A DNA stretch of 64,000 nucleotides from Botryosphaeria dothidea (lineage: Eukaryota; Ascomycota; Dothideomycetes; Botryosphaeriales; Botryosphaeriaceae): positions 5,022,001 to 5,086,000 of the forward strand of contig WWBZ02000001.1 of assembly GCA_011503125.2 (NCBI GenBank), in the 5' to 3' direction. Shown piece by piece: positions 35,942 to 46,452 of this stretch. The notes below the pieces were generated by a model. It did not search any database. It was not told the DNA's origin and was given only the letters and a program-made list of their open reading frames with translations. The translations under genes were made by a program, and so were the position numbers. How positions within the stretch are numbered: the first letter of the stretch is position 1; every line of letters begins with the position of its first letter.

Positions 35942-38900
35942 GCTGAAGGGGTGGAAATAGTCGAATTAGGGCTTGTGTAGCAGTGGTGACAAGAGAGCGT
36001 ACGCAGCCGGCGGTCGGCGCGATATCAGGCAGGTCGGGGCTCGATCAGCGCGTTGGGGTCCTCTACACAAGCATGTCCGGCGGCGGGAGGGATGGATAAG
36101 CGCAGAGGGCGGTGGGCCGCGGGCAAACCTGTGCAGCGAGGGGACAGGTGTTGGAGAGGCTTGGGCGCAGGGATTCGGGGGCGTTGGAGGTTTTTCTTCA
36201 GCGACGGCGACGAGGAGCAACACTGGCGCTACTCTCGCACGCTACTGCCACGGCTGCTTTGGGACTTGCATGGGGGGGCCATAGCCCCCCCTCGCTGCTT
36301 CAAGGCGCCCACAAGCCCTGGATCCCAGCAGCACAGGGCAGCATCTAACACGGCGCGTTTTGACCCTGCGGCAGCCATACCGCCATTGGCCGGCACCGCT
36401 CCCGGCCACTCGACCCAGGAGCGGGCGGCGGGTCGGCGGGCAAACGCGTCCGCGTCATCCAGCTCTGGATTGTGCCTTACAGACGCCGCTGCACCACCGC
36501 GCTGTCCTCTCGCTCTACCTGCGGCAGCGCAGCGCAGGGCCGCCTCCCGCGCCGATCTTGCTGCTGTCGCGCCGCCGCCCAGCAAACGGCCAGCTGCCCA
36601 TGACGGCACGATCGTCAGGAGGACCCGGATGGCCGTCCAATCCCCATGTTTCACGCCCCTCATGCCCACCGCCGCCCCAACTCCGCCGCCACGGAGAAAC
36701 TCGCTACGGCGACGCTGGAGATTTCGATAAACATCCCGCCCAGTGCCAGCGCCCTGCCATTGGCCGCGCTGCATCCCAGGCCGGCCGCGCTCCTCCCGCC
36801 GTCCCTTTTCTCTCGGTCCGCCCCTGGCCGCCGTTTCGGCTGCTGGGCCCGCCGCAATTTTGTGCTCCTCGGGGGGGCTGCCACCGACACATGCAAGGAG
36901 ACGTCGCGGTGGGCAGCGATCTTCGCTGGCCAGCGTGCGTCGTGCAAAGCGGTCAAGCCTGCTATTCATGGCCAGCGCAGCAGCCCCAACCAACATCAGC
37001 TGCGCTGCACGCCGTGGCCGTGGCGGTGCGGCTAGTGAATAGGACTGCCGGCACGGTACGTTAACTTAGAGCAGCGCCGCCCACTGCCCTCGCCGCGCGT
37101 CCATCGCCTGTCAGATTTTTAGAAACGGCTGGCTAAAAATGGCCGGCCGACCAACATCGACCGCAGCGCCGCAGCCAGTGAGTGCGTGTGCTGCACTGGC
37201 CGCCATCGAAGCTTCTTTCGACTTCCCGCGCAGATCTGCTGGCGACAGCTCCCAAGACCGAGCTCCCCGAATTCTTGCCCTCCTCGGAAGGTCAGCGAGA
37301 CTCTGAGACAGGACCGGCGGGGCTCCCTCGTGTAACCGCGTGCAAATCACCTCACAGAGACATCCCGCCGGAAGACGCGTGATAGCTTGCCCAAGAATGA
37401 GGCCTGCCTCCTTCGATTGGCACCTGCAGCGCCGCCCAACCCGTCCGGGCAGGTCCAAGATGTCTAGCAGCACTCCGCTCCGCACCAGCGCTCAATGCGT
37501 CAGAAACACGATGCCGCAAGTTGATGACGAGAGATTGCATTGGACCGTCCGGGGCGTCTGCATGCGAGAAGGATGATCTGGCTCAGCGGACAAGCTCATT
37601 TGAAATCACGTCCAGCGCGTGGGTTTTCTTCCCTGGTACTCCTCCTCGCCTGCGCGCTCCCTAGCTTTGCGCCCATGCGGTGTGGTCACGGCAAGCTCTG
37701 ATGCACGTCTTTCAAAAATAGGCAAGACCGCGCCATCGTGGCTCATTCTGCTCCTTGCTTGCGTGCTTGTTTTCCGCTGCGGGACGCTAAGGGCGTTCCG
37801 ACGCCCTGGTTACGTTGTAGATAGCCGTTTTTGTGTTCTACTCGACACGCTGGCTTATCGGCGCAAGGAGCGAAGGGTAGAAAAGAAGTAACGCTCCTCC
37901 TCCAGCCTTTTCTTATTCCCGTGCCTTGTGGAGGCTGGCTGGCCTCCTATCCCGACAGGAATAATACGTAGTGCGAATCTCGGATGGCTGCATGGTGGCG
38001 TTCGGCGTGGCAGCAGGAGGCTAGCGCTCATCAGGAACCAGGAGTAAACGAGATATCACTACGGCTCAAAGGGACATGTAGGCGTCCGAGAGGGAATGCC
38101 CAATATCTAATGAACGACCGACCTCTCCCACAAGATATATTTTTCTTGCTGATGCTGCAAATTGCCGATGGGGTTTGGGCGCATGGTTGGACGGCGTTCC
38201 GAGGCGCAATCTAGCTGTTTCCCTGTGGTCCCTTGCCTCGTTTGATGAGAGGGGACCTCGCCTCAGCGAAACCGCAACGGGGATCTCCCCTCACAGTTTT
38301 CTCTCGCCACTGGGTGGCAGGATTCGAAAAAGACGGTCGTCGGTCGAGGGCACCGATCTTTTGCTGTTTCCACCACCAAAGGCTGCACAGCATCATGACT
38401 AGAGCCAAGCGTGCCGCACGGTTTGATCGACAGTCCGGATAACCAGCCGAGCTCGCGCGACAATATTGGCGCTGCCCGTGACCGATCGAGCAATTCTCCG
38501 TCCAGATTGGCTTCCGGCGCCGCCGGCTTCGCGCAGGCATCATTACACATCGTCCCGCTCTTTCGGGGTTGAAACATGAACAACGCTGTTGAAACATGTC
38601 GCAGGGCTGAAGCAACGATGCATTTTTTAGGACGGTTTTCGCTCGCCGTTGCAAACTGCGGAGTGAAGCAGCAGAAGTTGTGGAGAAGCCACATGCTCGA
38701 CGTGTTCTGATATCAAGCAGTTCGTGAGCCGATGTTTGGATTTGCCTTTGAAATTACGCTTCTTTGCACCATCACCGACGCCAAACCCACTAAGCTGTAA
38801 GTCGCTGATTCAACTCTCGGATACAAAGAAATGAGAGCGATCTTAGGAGCATATTTCTTATTGCATCTCCACTCATGATTGCTCCACCGGAGTGGATGAG

Positions 38901-39326
38901 GCGTTCAATCTGAATCACAGTCAGACGTCACACCTGATGTTGAAGGATTCTCTTGGGGGGGCACCTCATCTCCTCCAACACGCGTCATTTGCACACCACT
39001 TTCGATAAATAAATATGCAGTCACATTCAGTGTTTCGCTCGAACGCTGCATCTCTGTTCATTCGTGGGCTGTCGGACCTATGACCATGATAGAAGTGATA
39101 TCAGCTTACTATATGTGCCGATCAGTAGTGAAGTGTCATGCAGACTCCCTCAAAGACATGCACTAGTGTCAACAAGACATGGAAATGCATCATGAGCTTG
39201 GTCGCACATAGCAGATGCTGGCAATCAAAATCAAACATTGCGCTCATAATATCCCATTTTCCTCACCATGTGCCCAGACTTTGCCGTGCCTTACTATACA
39301 TGTCTTATGATACAACGCCGGAGAAA
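35942..39326. other. 3.4-kb intergenic region, GC-rich left half
   Basis: The left 1.1 kb is very GC-rich and contains many overlapping Arg/Ala/Pro-rich frames on all strands, as expected by chance. It is the promoter of the DUF3405 gene. A perfect hairpin lies at 36272-36291. From about 38.7 kb the sequence turns AT-rich up to the 3' end of mL57. No gene is supported. Confidence 0.55.
36272..36291. repeat. GC hairpin, 8-bp perfect stem and 4-nt loop
   Basis: Seven G and a C (36272-36279), loop CATA (36280-36283), then G and seven C (36284-36291). It lies about 330 bp upstream of the DUF3405 gene start. The G-run could also form other structures; no function is shown. Confidence 0.8.
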
Positions 39327-40264
39327 TCATGATTTGGAGATGCCAAGCGGAGCCAATATCCTGTCACGGACAATCCGGTTTGCAATACCACCCCCCTTCT
39401 GCATAGCCAACGCACCGACAATGGCATACAAGGTCTGCGTGAGCACAACGTCTATGCCAGATCCTTGAAGATTATCCGCCTAGTTGCAAGTGATTCTGTT
39501 AGCCTTGGCCACGATCGATTGGTCGCCTGGAGGCCACTCACCTTCTTCGGCTTCCACCGAATGATGGGCTCAAAGCCATATTCCCTAGCCAAACCGGCAA
39601 GGCGCGTCTTTCCCACCAAATCCTCTTTCGTCTTAGGAGAGAGGTTCCTCAAGCCATCCAGCACCGGATGCGAGAAAGGTTCACGACCGTGCAGGTCTGC
39701 TTGACGCCCACCCACGGGACCTTTAGGCATATTCAACAGCGCCAGCGAGGTCTGGAGCTCCACAATGCGTTTCCCTACAACGAAATATTAACAATTGGTC
39801 GAACATGAGCGATTGATAGCTGTCGCCTCAGTCATACCCAGATACGCCAGCCGGTCATTGAAGCCCCGTCTTCCATGATCGAAGCTCTTGTGTGTCACCG
39901 CGAGCCATTTGATATCTTCGGAAAGGAAAGTGTCGCCACCCTTGCCCAGCATGCGCGTGTAAGCGTCTTCGAGCTTACGCGGGTCCTCGTTCACAGTCCA
40001 CTCGTTGCCCGGCTTGACGGGTCGTAGCCGCACAGGCGCCGCCATGGCGCGGGGAGTCTGCTTCCATCGGGGCACGTCGACGGGATCCGGAGAAGCTTTC
40101 GGGTCCTGGACCTGAGCGGCGGAGGAGTAAGGATGGGCGTGCGCAATGGCGGAGGACGGCGATGCCGCGGACGCGGAGACGATGGGGGTGCACGAGCGGT
40201 GAGCACGGCGGACGGTTGACCTGGCGGCGCCGACCAGCGGCCGGAGAGGAGTTTTGGAGGCCAT
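39327..40264 (-). CDS. mitochondrial large-subunit ribosomal protein mL57
   Basis: Three exons (40264-39838, 39774-39542, 39479-39327) encode 270 aa; introns of 63 and 61 nt are GT-AG. An N-terminal basic, Ser/Ala-rich mitochondrial presequence is followed by an RNase III-like fold: DIKWLAVTHKSFDHGRRGFNDRLAYLG, then KRIVELQTSLALL in exon 2 and a C-terminal helix (QTLYAIVGALAMQKGGGIANR). The THKSFDHG...NDRLAYLG element corresponds to the RNase III signature, but it lacks the acidic catalytic set (expected NERLEFLGD), as in mL57 (yeast Mrpl15), a non-catalytic structural protein of the 54S subunit. The last exon is too short to stand out as a frame but continues the family pattern in phase. Confidence 0.92.
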
Positions 40265-40486
40265 TGGGACTTGAGGCGCGGCAACAGGGCCGGGTGGTGA
40301 GGGACCGCGACGGGGTGGAGCGCGTGAGCCGGGCGGGTGTTCGTGCAGGTGCAGGTCAAAAAGTTCGGCGATCGTTTTTCGCCGATGTCACTGCATGGTG
40401 CCAAAGCGCCTCGACCACAGCTGCAGCTAAAGCTACCCCGAGCTCGACTCCTCCCTCTCTTTTTTCCTCCACCCACTCGCGTAAGA
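40265..40486. promoter_or_regulatory. 222-bp shared divergent promoter, mL57 and RTT109
   Basis: The start codons of the two genes are 222 bp apart on opposite strands. A C/T-rich tract (about 40448-40472) precedes the RTT109 ATG. No TATA box is clear on either strand. Confidence 0.7.
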
Positions 40487-42274
40487 ATGGCAGCCGCGCG
40501 CACAGAAGGCAATGGCCCGTTGGGAGACCTTCTGGCTGCCGCGCTACCTCAGGGCGCCAAATTCACTTACTACCACATCTCAACGCCGCCTACAAAGTGC
40601 AGCCCCATCTTCTCAGCTCCTCCCGGCGCGCGTCCTGAGCGCACTTACTGCGAGTCTCACTTCCTGAACGTGTCAATCACCCCGGAAGATGCGCAGCAAC
40701 AAGAAGAGGGCAGGCCCGCGACTGGGGAGGTCTTTGTATATGCCATCGAAGTGCTAATCTACACGACGTCGCATCTGACAACCGTATTCGTCTCCAAAGC
40801 AGACTCGACTGGCTACCTCTCGCTGCTCCAGCTTCCGCGCACCTCCTCCTCGCCTATCCGCGCTATCTCCACTACATTCGTCTCCTGGCTAGTCAAGCAC
40901 CGCCAGCGACCCGCAACGCGCCTCGTCGTCTCTCTCTTCGCACGCGCCCAGGACCAATACCTCTTCCCCGGCAGTATCGAGAACGCGGAAAAGCATGTCG
41001 CCGACGACACAGCCCTGGTAAAATGGTGGTGCAAAGTGCTGGACCCGGTCCTCCGCGAATACACTCCCGAGTCATCCAGCAAGGCTGAGACGGACGCCGC
41101 GGTGGAGCAGCAGACAACTGCCCAAGGCCACTTGATTATCCCGGGCTTCGAGCGCAACGACACCCTGCGCTTCTTCCCGCCCAGCGTGCGCGCCGACCCG
41201 CCCGAACAGAGGCGTTGGAAGCATGGCCACCCGTTGCTCGACATCTCGCGGCACCCTTCCGCGCCGCCGCGCTGCCTGATCCCTCACTTCCCGGACGACC
41301 CGAAAGCGCGCTACATGGATGAGCTGGACGATGAGCTGCCCGACGGCGGCGCCGCCACCGTCACCAGCCCCAGCCGCGGGACGGGGCTATGGCGCAGCGT
41401 GCGCAGCCTCGAGCAGTTCTGGGAGATGATGGCGTTCCGGCAGGAGTGCTCGTCCGGGCGGCTGGTCGGCTTCATCTGGGTGCTCTTCACGCCCGCCGAC
41501 ATCGACGCCCACAGCAGCAGTACCAGCGACGTCGCCTCAGACTCGGGGGAAACCAGCAACACAAACTCCCTCGCCGAAATGCTCGCCCAACCGCCCACCT
41601 CCCCAAAAAGGAACAACAAGCCCTCCTCGTCTCGCAGCCCCCGCCAGCGCCGCCGCTCCTCCAAGCTCACCGGTCTCATCATCCCCCGCGTCCCCCGCAT
41701 CAAATCGAACTCCTCGACGACTTCGAATCCCGAATCTGCCCTGTCTCCCTCGGCGGAGCAGGAATCGTCAAAGTACTACGTCTGGCCCCGCTCCTCCCGC
41801 GGCGCCCTCGTCCTCGACGACAAGGATTACAAGCGCGCGACCGAGCTGCTGCTGTACCACAACTTCGCCGCCCGCGACATCGCCGTCGTCAGCACGCGCA
41901 AGTGGGTCGACGAAGTGGCGGTGCTGGGCCGCAGCGGCAGTCGCACGCAGAAATGGGGCGTCGAGATTGCGGGGAGGAAGGAGGTCGCGGACGTGGCAAT
42001 GGCAAATGGAGCCATGGCAGGGCAGGTCAACACCCTCAATGTGCGCAAGAAGAGGAAAGGGGATGAGGGTGCGGGCGGGCAGCAGCAGCAGCAGCAGCAG
42101 CCAGGCGGCGGGCCTGAGACCAATGGGAGTGTGAACGTCCTGTCGGCGGGCCTGGTGAGGAAGAAACCGAAGACCGAGACTGCCCCCGGTGCTGATGCGG
42201 GCGAGACGGCACCGGCGGATGGTGCTGTCAATATGTTGGCCGGTAATTTGGTGAGGAAGAAGCCGAAAACTTGA
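40487..42274 (+). CDS. RTT109: histone H3-K56 acetyltransferase RTT109
   Basis: Intronless, 595 aa from the ATG at 40487; the frame is open further upstream, but the family N terminus (LLAAALPQGAKFTYYHISTPP) fits this start. Diagnostic blocks follow: SPIFSAPPG, ERTYCESHFL, VSWLVKHRQRPATRLVVSLFARAQ, KWWCKVLDPVLREY, GLWRSVRSLEQFWEMMAFRQECSSGR (from about residue 299) and YYVWPRSSRGALVLDDKDYKRATELLLYHNFA with Asp444-Asp445. A Ser/Pro and Arg/Lys-rich insert lies around residues 350-420. With Asf1 or Vps75, RTT109 acetylates newly made H3 (K56, K9, K27) in S phase. The C-terminal 85 residues contain a polyGln run and three copies of a VN-x-L...VRKK motif starting near residues 514, 549 and 581, the last at the very end. 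Confidence 0.95.
   Translation: MAAARTEGNGPLGDLLAAALPQGAKFTYYHISTPPTKCSPIFSAPPGARPERTYCESHFLNVSITPEDAQQQEEGRPATGEVFVYAIEVLIYTTSHLTTVFVSKADSTGYLSLLQLPRTSSSPIRAISTTFVSWLVKHRQRPATRLVVSLFARAQDQYLFPGSIENAEKHVADDTALVKWWCKVLDPVLREYTPESSSKAETDAAVEQQTTAQGHLIIPGFERNDTLRFFPPSVRADPPEQRRWKHGHPLLDISRHPSAPPRCLIPHFPDDPKARYMDELDDELPDGGAATVTSPSRGTGLWRSVRSLEQFWEMMAFRQECSSGRLVGFIWVLFTPADIDAHSSSTSDVASDSGETSNTNSLAEMLAQPPTSPKRNNKPSSSRSPRQRRRSSKLTGLIIPRVPRIKSNSSTTSNPESALSPSAEQESSKYYVWPRSSRGALVLDDKDYKRATELLLYHNFAARDIAVVSTRKWVDEVAVLGRSGSRTQKWGVEIAGRKEVADVAMANGAMAGQVNTLNVRKKRKGDEGAGGQQQQQQQPGGGPETNGSVNVLSAGLVRKKPKTETAPGADAGETAPADGAVNMLAGNLVRKKPKT
42080..42100 (+). repeat. (CAG)7 in the RTT109 coding sequence
   Basis: Seven pure CAG codons encode Gln7 between the first and second basic repeats of the C-terminal tail. 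In frame and prone to length variation between strains. Confidence 0.9.
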
Positions 42275-42645
42275 GGTGGTGGAGGGGAGAGTCCGAAGAG
42301 GTAAGGCAATTGCTTTTTTTTTGGGCGAGGAGTTGATCGAGCATTGGATTTCATTTTTCGAACATTTTGAGTTCTGGAACAAAAAGATTGGTATGGGTGA
42401 GACTGGACACCATTTATTATTAAGAGATTCCCCACGGTCCGACGAACACGGACGCTTCCTTGGAGCGCGAACTCGCGAGTTTTGGATATACCAGTTACTG
42501 TCATAAGCAACAAGTCTTGAATGCTATTCACTTAAAACTGATATTTAATTCTAATGATTCTACATGATAAGCCAGGGGAAAATAAGTGATGCAAATATCC
42601 AAGTGGGCATCTTCCCCGATGCCCTGAACCTATTAACCAACTCTC
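42275..42645. other. 3' intergenic between convergent RTT109 and ligase genes
   Basis: The 371 bp separate two stop codons facing each other. It is AT-rich, contains T-runs and must supply both polyadenylation regions. No gene is seen. Confidence 0.7.
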
Positions 42646-45600
42646 TTACACAACCGCATAAACCCGTTCCCGCCAAACCTTCACTTCCCACCCCTTACCC
42701 ACTCTCACTCCTTCTTCACCCTCAACCAAATCCTCCACTACCCTCCAATCAAACACGCCCACCTTATCCCTCTTTCCACCACTACCAGCAAGCACCTCCC
42801 TCACCTTCTTCACCACATCCCCGCATTCCGCCCCTTTCCCCCTCTCCACAAGACAAACCTTCCGTAATCCCCCAAATGCCTGGCTTTCCCCAACCGTACT
42901 CCCCATGCTCTCATACACCAGCCCGTCTCCGCGCCGCCAGTCCTCGAGATCGAACACCAAAGCGCCGACGCCGAAGTGCTCGCTGAGCAGCGTGCGGGTC
43001 AGGCGGGCGTGGCGCTGGAGCGAGGGCGCGATGTAGACGCAGGTGGCGGCGAGATTGTAGGGGAGAGGTGGGAGGTTGGGTTTGGGGGGTTGAGGGGGAG
43101 GGAGGCGCGGGCGACCGTAGACGGGGCTCGTCCATTTGGGGATCTTGCGCGGGGAGACGCCGATGTCGAGGTCGTCGGCGGCGCGGCGCTTGACCAGGCG
43201 GTGGGGTGTCGTCGTGGTCGTGTTGGTGGGAGGTGGGACGTTCTCCTTTAGGCGGCTGGCGCGCGGGGTTGTGGTTGCGCTGGGCGGGTTAGGAGAGGAA
43301 GACCTCGGTGGGCTTGCTTGGAGATGCTTTGGTGGTGGGTGGTGGGCGTTCTTCGCTGATGATGGCTCGTTTAAGAATGAAGTGGGAGGCGTTAGCAGAG
43401 GTTTGTTGCCGATGAAGCGGATGGGAGGAAGCATGCATGCTTGAACGGAAGCAAGTGCTTTTGCCTGCACTGGCAGTTCCTCCTCGGGTTCCATGCTCCT
43501 CTCGGTGGAGGCAGTTAGTTTCAATGCACGTTGTCTTGCTATCACATCCTCGGCGTCTTTCTTTTGCTGAGGAGAGAGCTTTCCTCGTTCGGTCAGAAGA
43601 CCGGTACTTGGGGGGCGGGTGATAGCGGGGCTACGCCATCTGGTCAACTTTGCACTTGCGAAGGGCTTGATCAACTGGGTCGGTTTTCGCGAGGTCCCAT
43701 TAGGTTTAGGCAAACTCGTCCTTAGTTGCTGCGTCTTCAATCCCCCGATCTGCTGCTTGACGCTCATGGCCTCTCTCTCTTCGTAGAACGATACCTCTTC
43801 TTCAGGCACGGTCCACAGATCGCTTGAAACATCCTTAACATTCTCGGGTGCTCCCGCTGCATTTTTGGTCGTTTCCATGCCCGTGTGGCGGGGTGGATCC
43901 AGCCGGGGGTTCCTGAGACGGTTGGTGTTTTGGTCACCAGAACAAGGAGCATCCTCAGCAGCTACACGTGTAGGCGGCTCTTTTGACGGACTTAAGGTTA
44001 TCTCTTCTCGATTAACCGTATCTGAAACGTTAACACCCCTCCTGGGTGGCGAGATGGTCGGTCGTGGTCGCCGTACGCTCTGTCTCGCTGATGCAACCGG
44101 GGTTACAATCGTCTCGGTCCACTGCGTCGATTGTTGAGACACCGGTGTTACTTCCTTTGCAAAGTCCACTGCAACCGAGGTGCGGAGCGTCAATTTCTTG
44201 TCTTTGATGAGTGCGGTTGCTGGGCTTGGCGTTTTGGCAGACGCCGGGCTTGATACAAAGTGCTTCCTGTGGAATGATGCCCGAACCGGCGTGTCGAGAC
44301 CATACACTGGACTGACAGACTTCAGGGTTGCTAGGGGGCTAGTAGAGATTCCTGCCGACCGTGGCGTTGTATGCCTTGAAGCAAGAATGCTACGTTCCCG
44401 GGACCTGCCAATTTTCTCCATGAAGCGTTGAACTTGGTTCTTCAGCTCTTGTGACTCCCCGTCGGCCGGCGCTTCTTTCGCTTCTCGAGCCATGTCGGCA
44501 AGCCCCTGCATCGTGATACAGTCTTTCCAAGAACGATCCATGTGTGTTCTTAGGATTCGTGGATGTCGCAGCATGTGGAAATCTTCATTCGGCGGTTTTT
44601 CGAAGCTGCTTCCGAGGACTTCAACAACTAATGGCTCGGTGAAAATGAAGGATGGCAAGGGATTCCTCCCAAATACGACCGAAAACTGTTCAATCCGCTC
44701 GTCGTGATCATACTCCTTCCCGTGAAACTTCCCAATTCGGTTCAGGAATTCGAGCTCCTTGGGAGGAACACAATGTGTCGCTTTTGTGACAGCAACGATC
44801 TTAAATTTTGGCCTGTCCTGATAGCAATCATCATTGTCGACGAGGCACCCGAGATAAAAATTCGTCCATTTTGCCTCTGGTAGTTTGCATTTTTGAGCCT
44901 CTCTGACGTCGTAGCTGGCTGCCACAACTGCGAAGTCAGCTACATCCCGGGCACCTCCCATGTCTGTCATGTAATCCTTCTTCAGTTTGATGAAGCCCCT
45001 GCACCAACCACCATTGGTGCGGTCCCCGATAAGTGAAAAGAAAGGTGCATTCGGCTTTAGGATGAGACCCTCGCAACGATAGGTCAAAGCTGCGGAGAAC
45101 TGGAACACCAAGGTCTTTTTGGCTTCACTCTCAGAGAAGTCGAGCGCTTTCCACTCGACTGTCTTCGCTCTGCCTTCGATCTTTCTAATGACTTCCGAGA
45201 GGCGCTTTCGTCGTCTAATATGCGGTAGTGCCATTGTGATCTCATCGTCGACGAGGAGGACGTCGAAGTAATAAATCATTAGGTTCTCGTACGAATGTGG
45301 CTGGGAGTCCCGGTCGGTTCCGAGGAAGGAACCAGACCTGGAGACATGCTTTCTGATCTTGTCAAAGTCGGACACCTGATTGTCGAGTTGATTAAATACA
45401 ACCATCTCTCCGAGTAGAATGCACTTAGTTCGGAATTGGCACTCAAGGGACCCGATCCTCAGGCTATCTTTGATGGCTGGAAGAAGGCTCTTCCGATCAT
45501 TAGTGGCATCTTTGCCGTTCTTGGAGAAGATTTGGATGTTTTCTGCCTTGCTGAGATCGACATGGATCTCGCAGAATTCGCCATCATATTTGCGCTCTAT

Positions 45601-46452
45601 GATCCATGTTCCGTCGCCGACCATCTGCAGGCAATTTGAAATCGAGCGAGCCTTGTACCAAGTAGGCCGCCCGATCTTGATACCGACCCTCGGCTTGAGG
45701 TGTTGCGCCGCTTGTTCCAGCAAGAGTTTCTGGGACAAGCGGTCGGGCTTGGCATGATAGTGGGTCAGCGGGCCTTTCAGCAACGCCATGGCGGCGGCGA
45801 AGTCGTTCTGGAATTTTAGCAGCGACGGGAGCATAAAATGAAACTCGCCGAGCACAAGATCGTCGTCCAGAATGACGCGGCCAAAGTCCTTGAGCACCAG
45901 GCGGACAAACCACTTCTTCTCGCGGGAGTGCATCCGCAGCAAAAGGGGCTTCAGAATCTCGACGAGAATCTCTGCTGAGACGTGTTTTCGGACGGCTGGA
46001 CTTGAGAACCTGCAGCGGGACGCGATATCGGCAAGACCTGCATCAACGTCCTCAACGGCCAATACGCCGGGCCCTGGCAGGGGCTCCCAGTCTAGCGGTT
46101 TTTCAATGCATTCCAAACGTTGGCCGAGATCTCCTGCGCTCGGCTCTCTCCAACGGCTCAGGTCTTTCACCTTGTCCGTCTTGTAGTAGAGGCAGCGACC
46201 AATCAGCTTTTCGAGCTTCGGAGCCCTGACGCTGTAGACTCGATAGGCGCGTGTGTGCGGGAGCAGCGTTGAGAGGATTGCCGCGCCATCAGTGTCAGGG
46301 CGGTCGATATTTTGGCGGTGCTTCCGGAACCAGAATTCGACAGTGGTGCGTAGGAGGGTGCGCTTGCGGTCGGGAAGGTATGGCGGGTCGCGACATTCGA
46401 TGTCCTCGATGGCCTGGAGGAGATCGCAAATCCAAGTGAATTTGAAGGGCAT
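42646..46452 (-). CDS. divergent LIG4-like ATP-dependent DNA ligase
   Basis: One exon, 1268 aa. Residues 1-250 match the helical N-terminal DNA-binding domain of eukaryotic ligases. Nucleotidyltransferase motifs follow: I ERKYDGEF with adenylated Lys288, III LLGEMVVF and IYYFDVLLVDD, IV EGLILKPN (461-468), V FIKLKKDYM (487-495) and a LIG4-like end of the OB-fold region, LRHPRILRTHMDRSWKD, comparable with the LIG4 pattern R-FPR...R-D-W. Motif I departs from the usual KxDGxR because Glu-Phe follows the Gly. A Ser/Pro/Thr-rich linker of about 350 residues leads to a C-terminal 120-residue segment (YNLAATCVYIAPSLQRHAR...GVFDWRVVEDLVEG) that looks like a single BRCT-type fold rather than the tandem pair of true LIG4. 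It is probably a nuclear ligase paralogous to LIG4; its pathway is unknown to me. Confidence 0.85.
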   Translation of the reverse strand: MPFKFTWICDLLQAIEDIECRDPPYLPDRKRTLLRTTVEFWFRKHRQNIDRPDTDGAAILSTLLPHTRAYRVYSVRAPKLEKLIGRCLYYKTDKVKDLSRWREPSAGDLGQRLECIEKPLDWEPLPGPGVLAVEDVDAGLADIASRCRFSSPAVRKHVSAEILVEILKPLLLRMHSREKKWFVRLVLKDFGRVILDDDLVLGEFHFMLPSLLKFQNDFAAAMALLKGPLTHYHAKPDRLSQKLLLEQAAQHLKPRVGIKIGRPTWYKARSISNCLQMVGDGTWIIERKYDGEFCEIHVDLSKAENIQIFSKNGKDATNDRKSLLPAIKDSLRIGSLECQFRTKCILLGEMVVFNQLDNQVSDFDKIRKHVSRSGSFLGTDRDSQPHSYENLMIYYFDVLLVDDEITMALPHIRRRKRLSEVIRKIEGRAKTVEWKALDFSESEAKKTLVFQFSAALTYRCEGLILKPNAPFFSLIGDRTNGGWCRGFIKLKKDYMTDMGGARDVADFAVVAASYDVREAQKCKLPEAKWTNFYLGCLVDNDDCYQDRPKFKIVAVTKATHCVPPKELEFLNRIGKFHGKEYDHDERIEQFSVVFGRNPLPSFIFTEPLVVEVLGSSFEKPPNEDFHMLRHPRILRTHMDRSWKDCITMQGLADMAREAKEAPADGESQELKNQVQRFMEKIGRSRERSILASRHTTPRSAGISTSPLATLKSVSPVYGLDTPVRASFHRKHFVSSPASAKTPSPATALIKDKKLTLRTSVAVDFAKEVTPVSQQSTQWTETIVTPVASARQSVRRPRPTISPPRRGVNVSDTVNREEITLSPSKEPPTRVAAEDAPCSGDQNTNRLRNPRLDPPRHTGMETTKNAAGAPENVKDVSSDLWTVPEEEVSFYEEREAMSVKQQIGGLKTQQLRTSLPKPNGTSRKPTQLIKPFASAKLTRWRSPAITRPPSTGLLTERGKLSPQQKKDAEDVIARQRALKLTASTERSMEPEEELPVQAKALASVQACMLPPIRFIGNKPLLTPPTSFLNEPSSAKNAHHPPPKHLQASPPRSSSPNPPSATTTPRASRLKENVPPPTNTTTTTPHRLVKRRAADDLDIGVSPRKIPKWTSPVYGRPRLPPPQPPKPNLPPLPYNLAATCVYIAPSLQRHARLTRTLLSEHFGVGALVFDLEDWRRGDGLVYESMGSTVGESQAFGGLRKVCLVERGKGAECGDVVKKVREVLAGSGGKRDKVGVFDWRVVEDLVEGEEGVRVGKGWEVKVWRERVYAVV

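Noticed and set aside
36229..37064. several 100-255-codon frames in the GC-rich interval
   Set aside because: Frames are open in nearly all six phases, which is the expected result of high GC content; translations are Arg/Ala/Pro low complexity.
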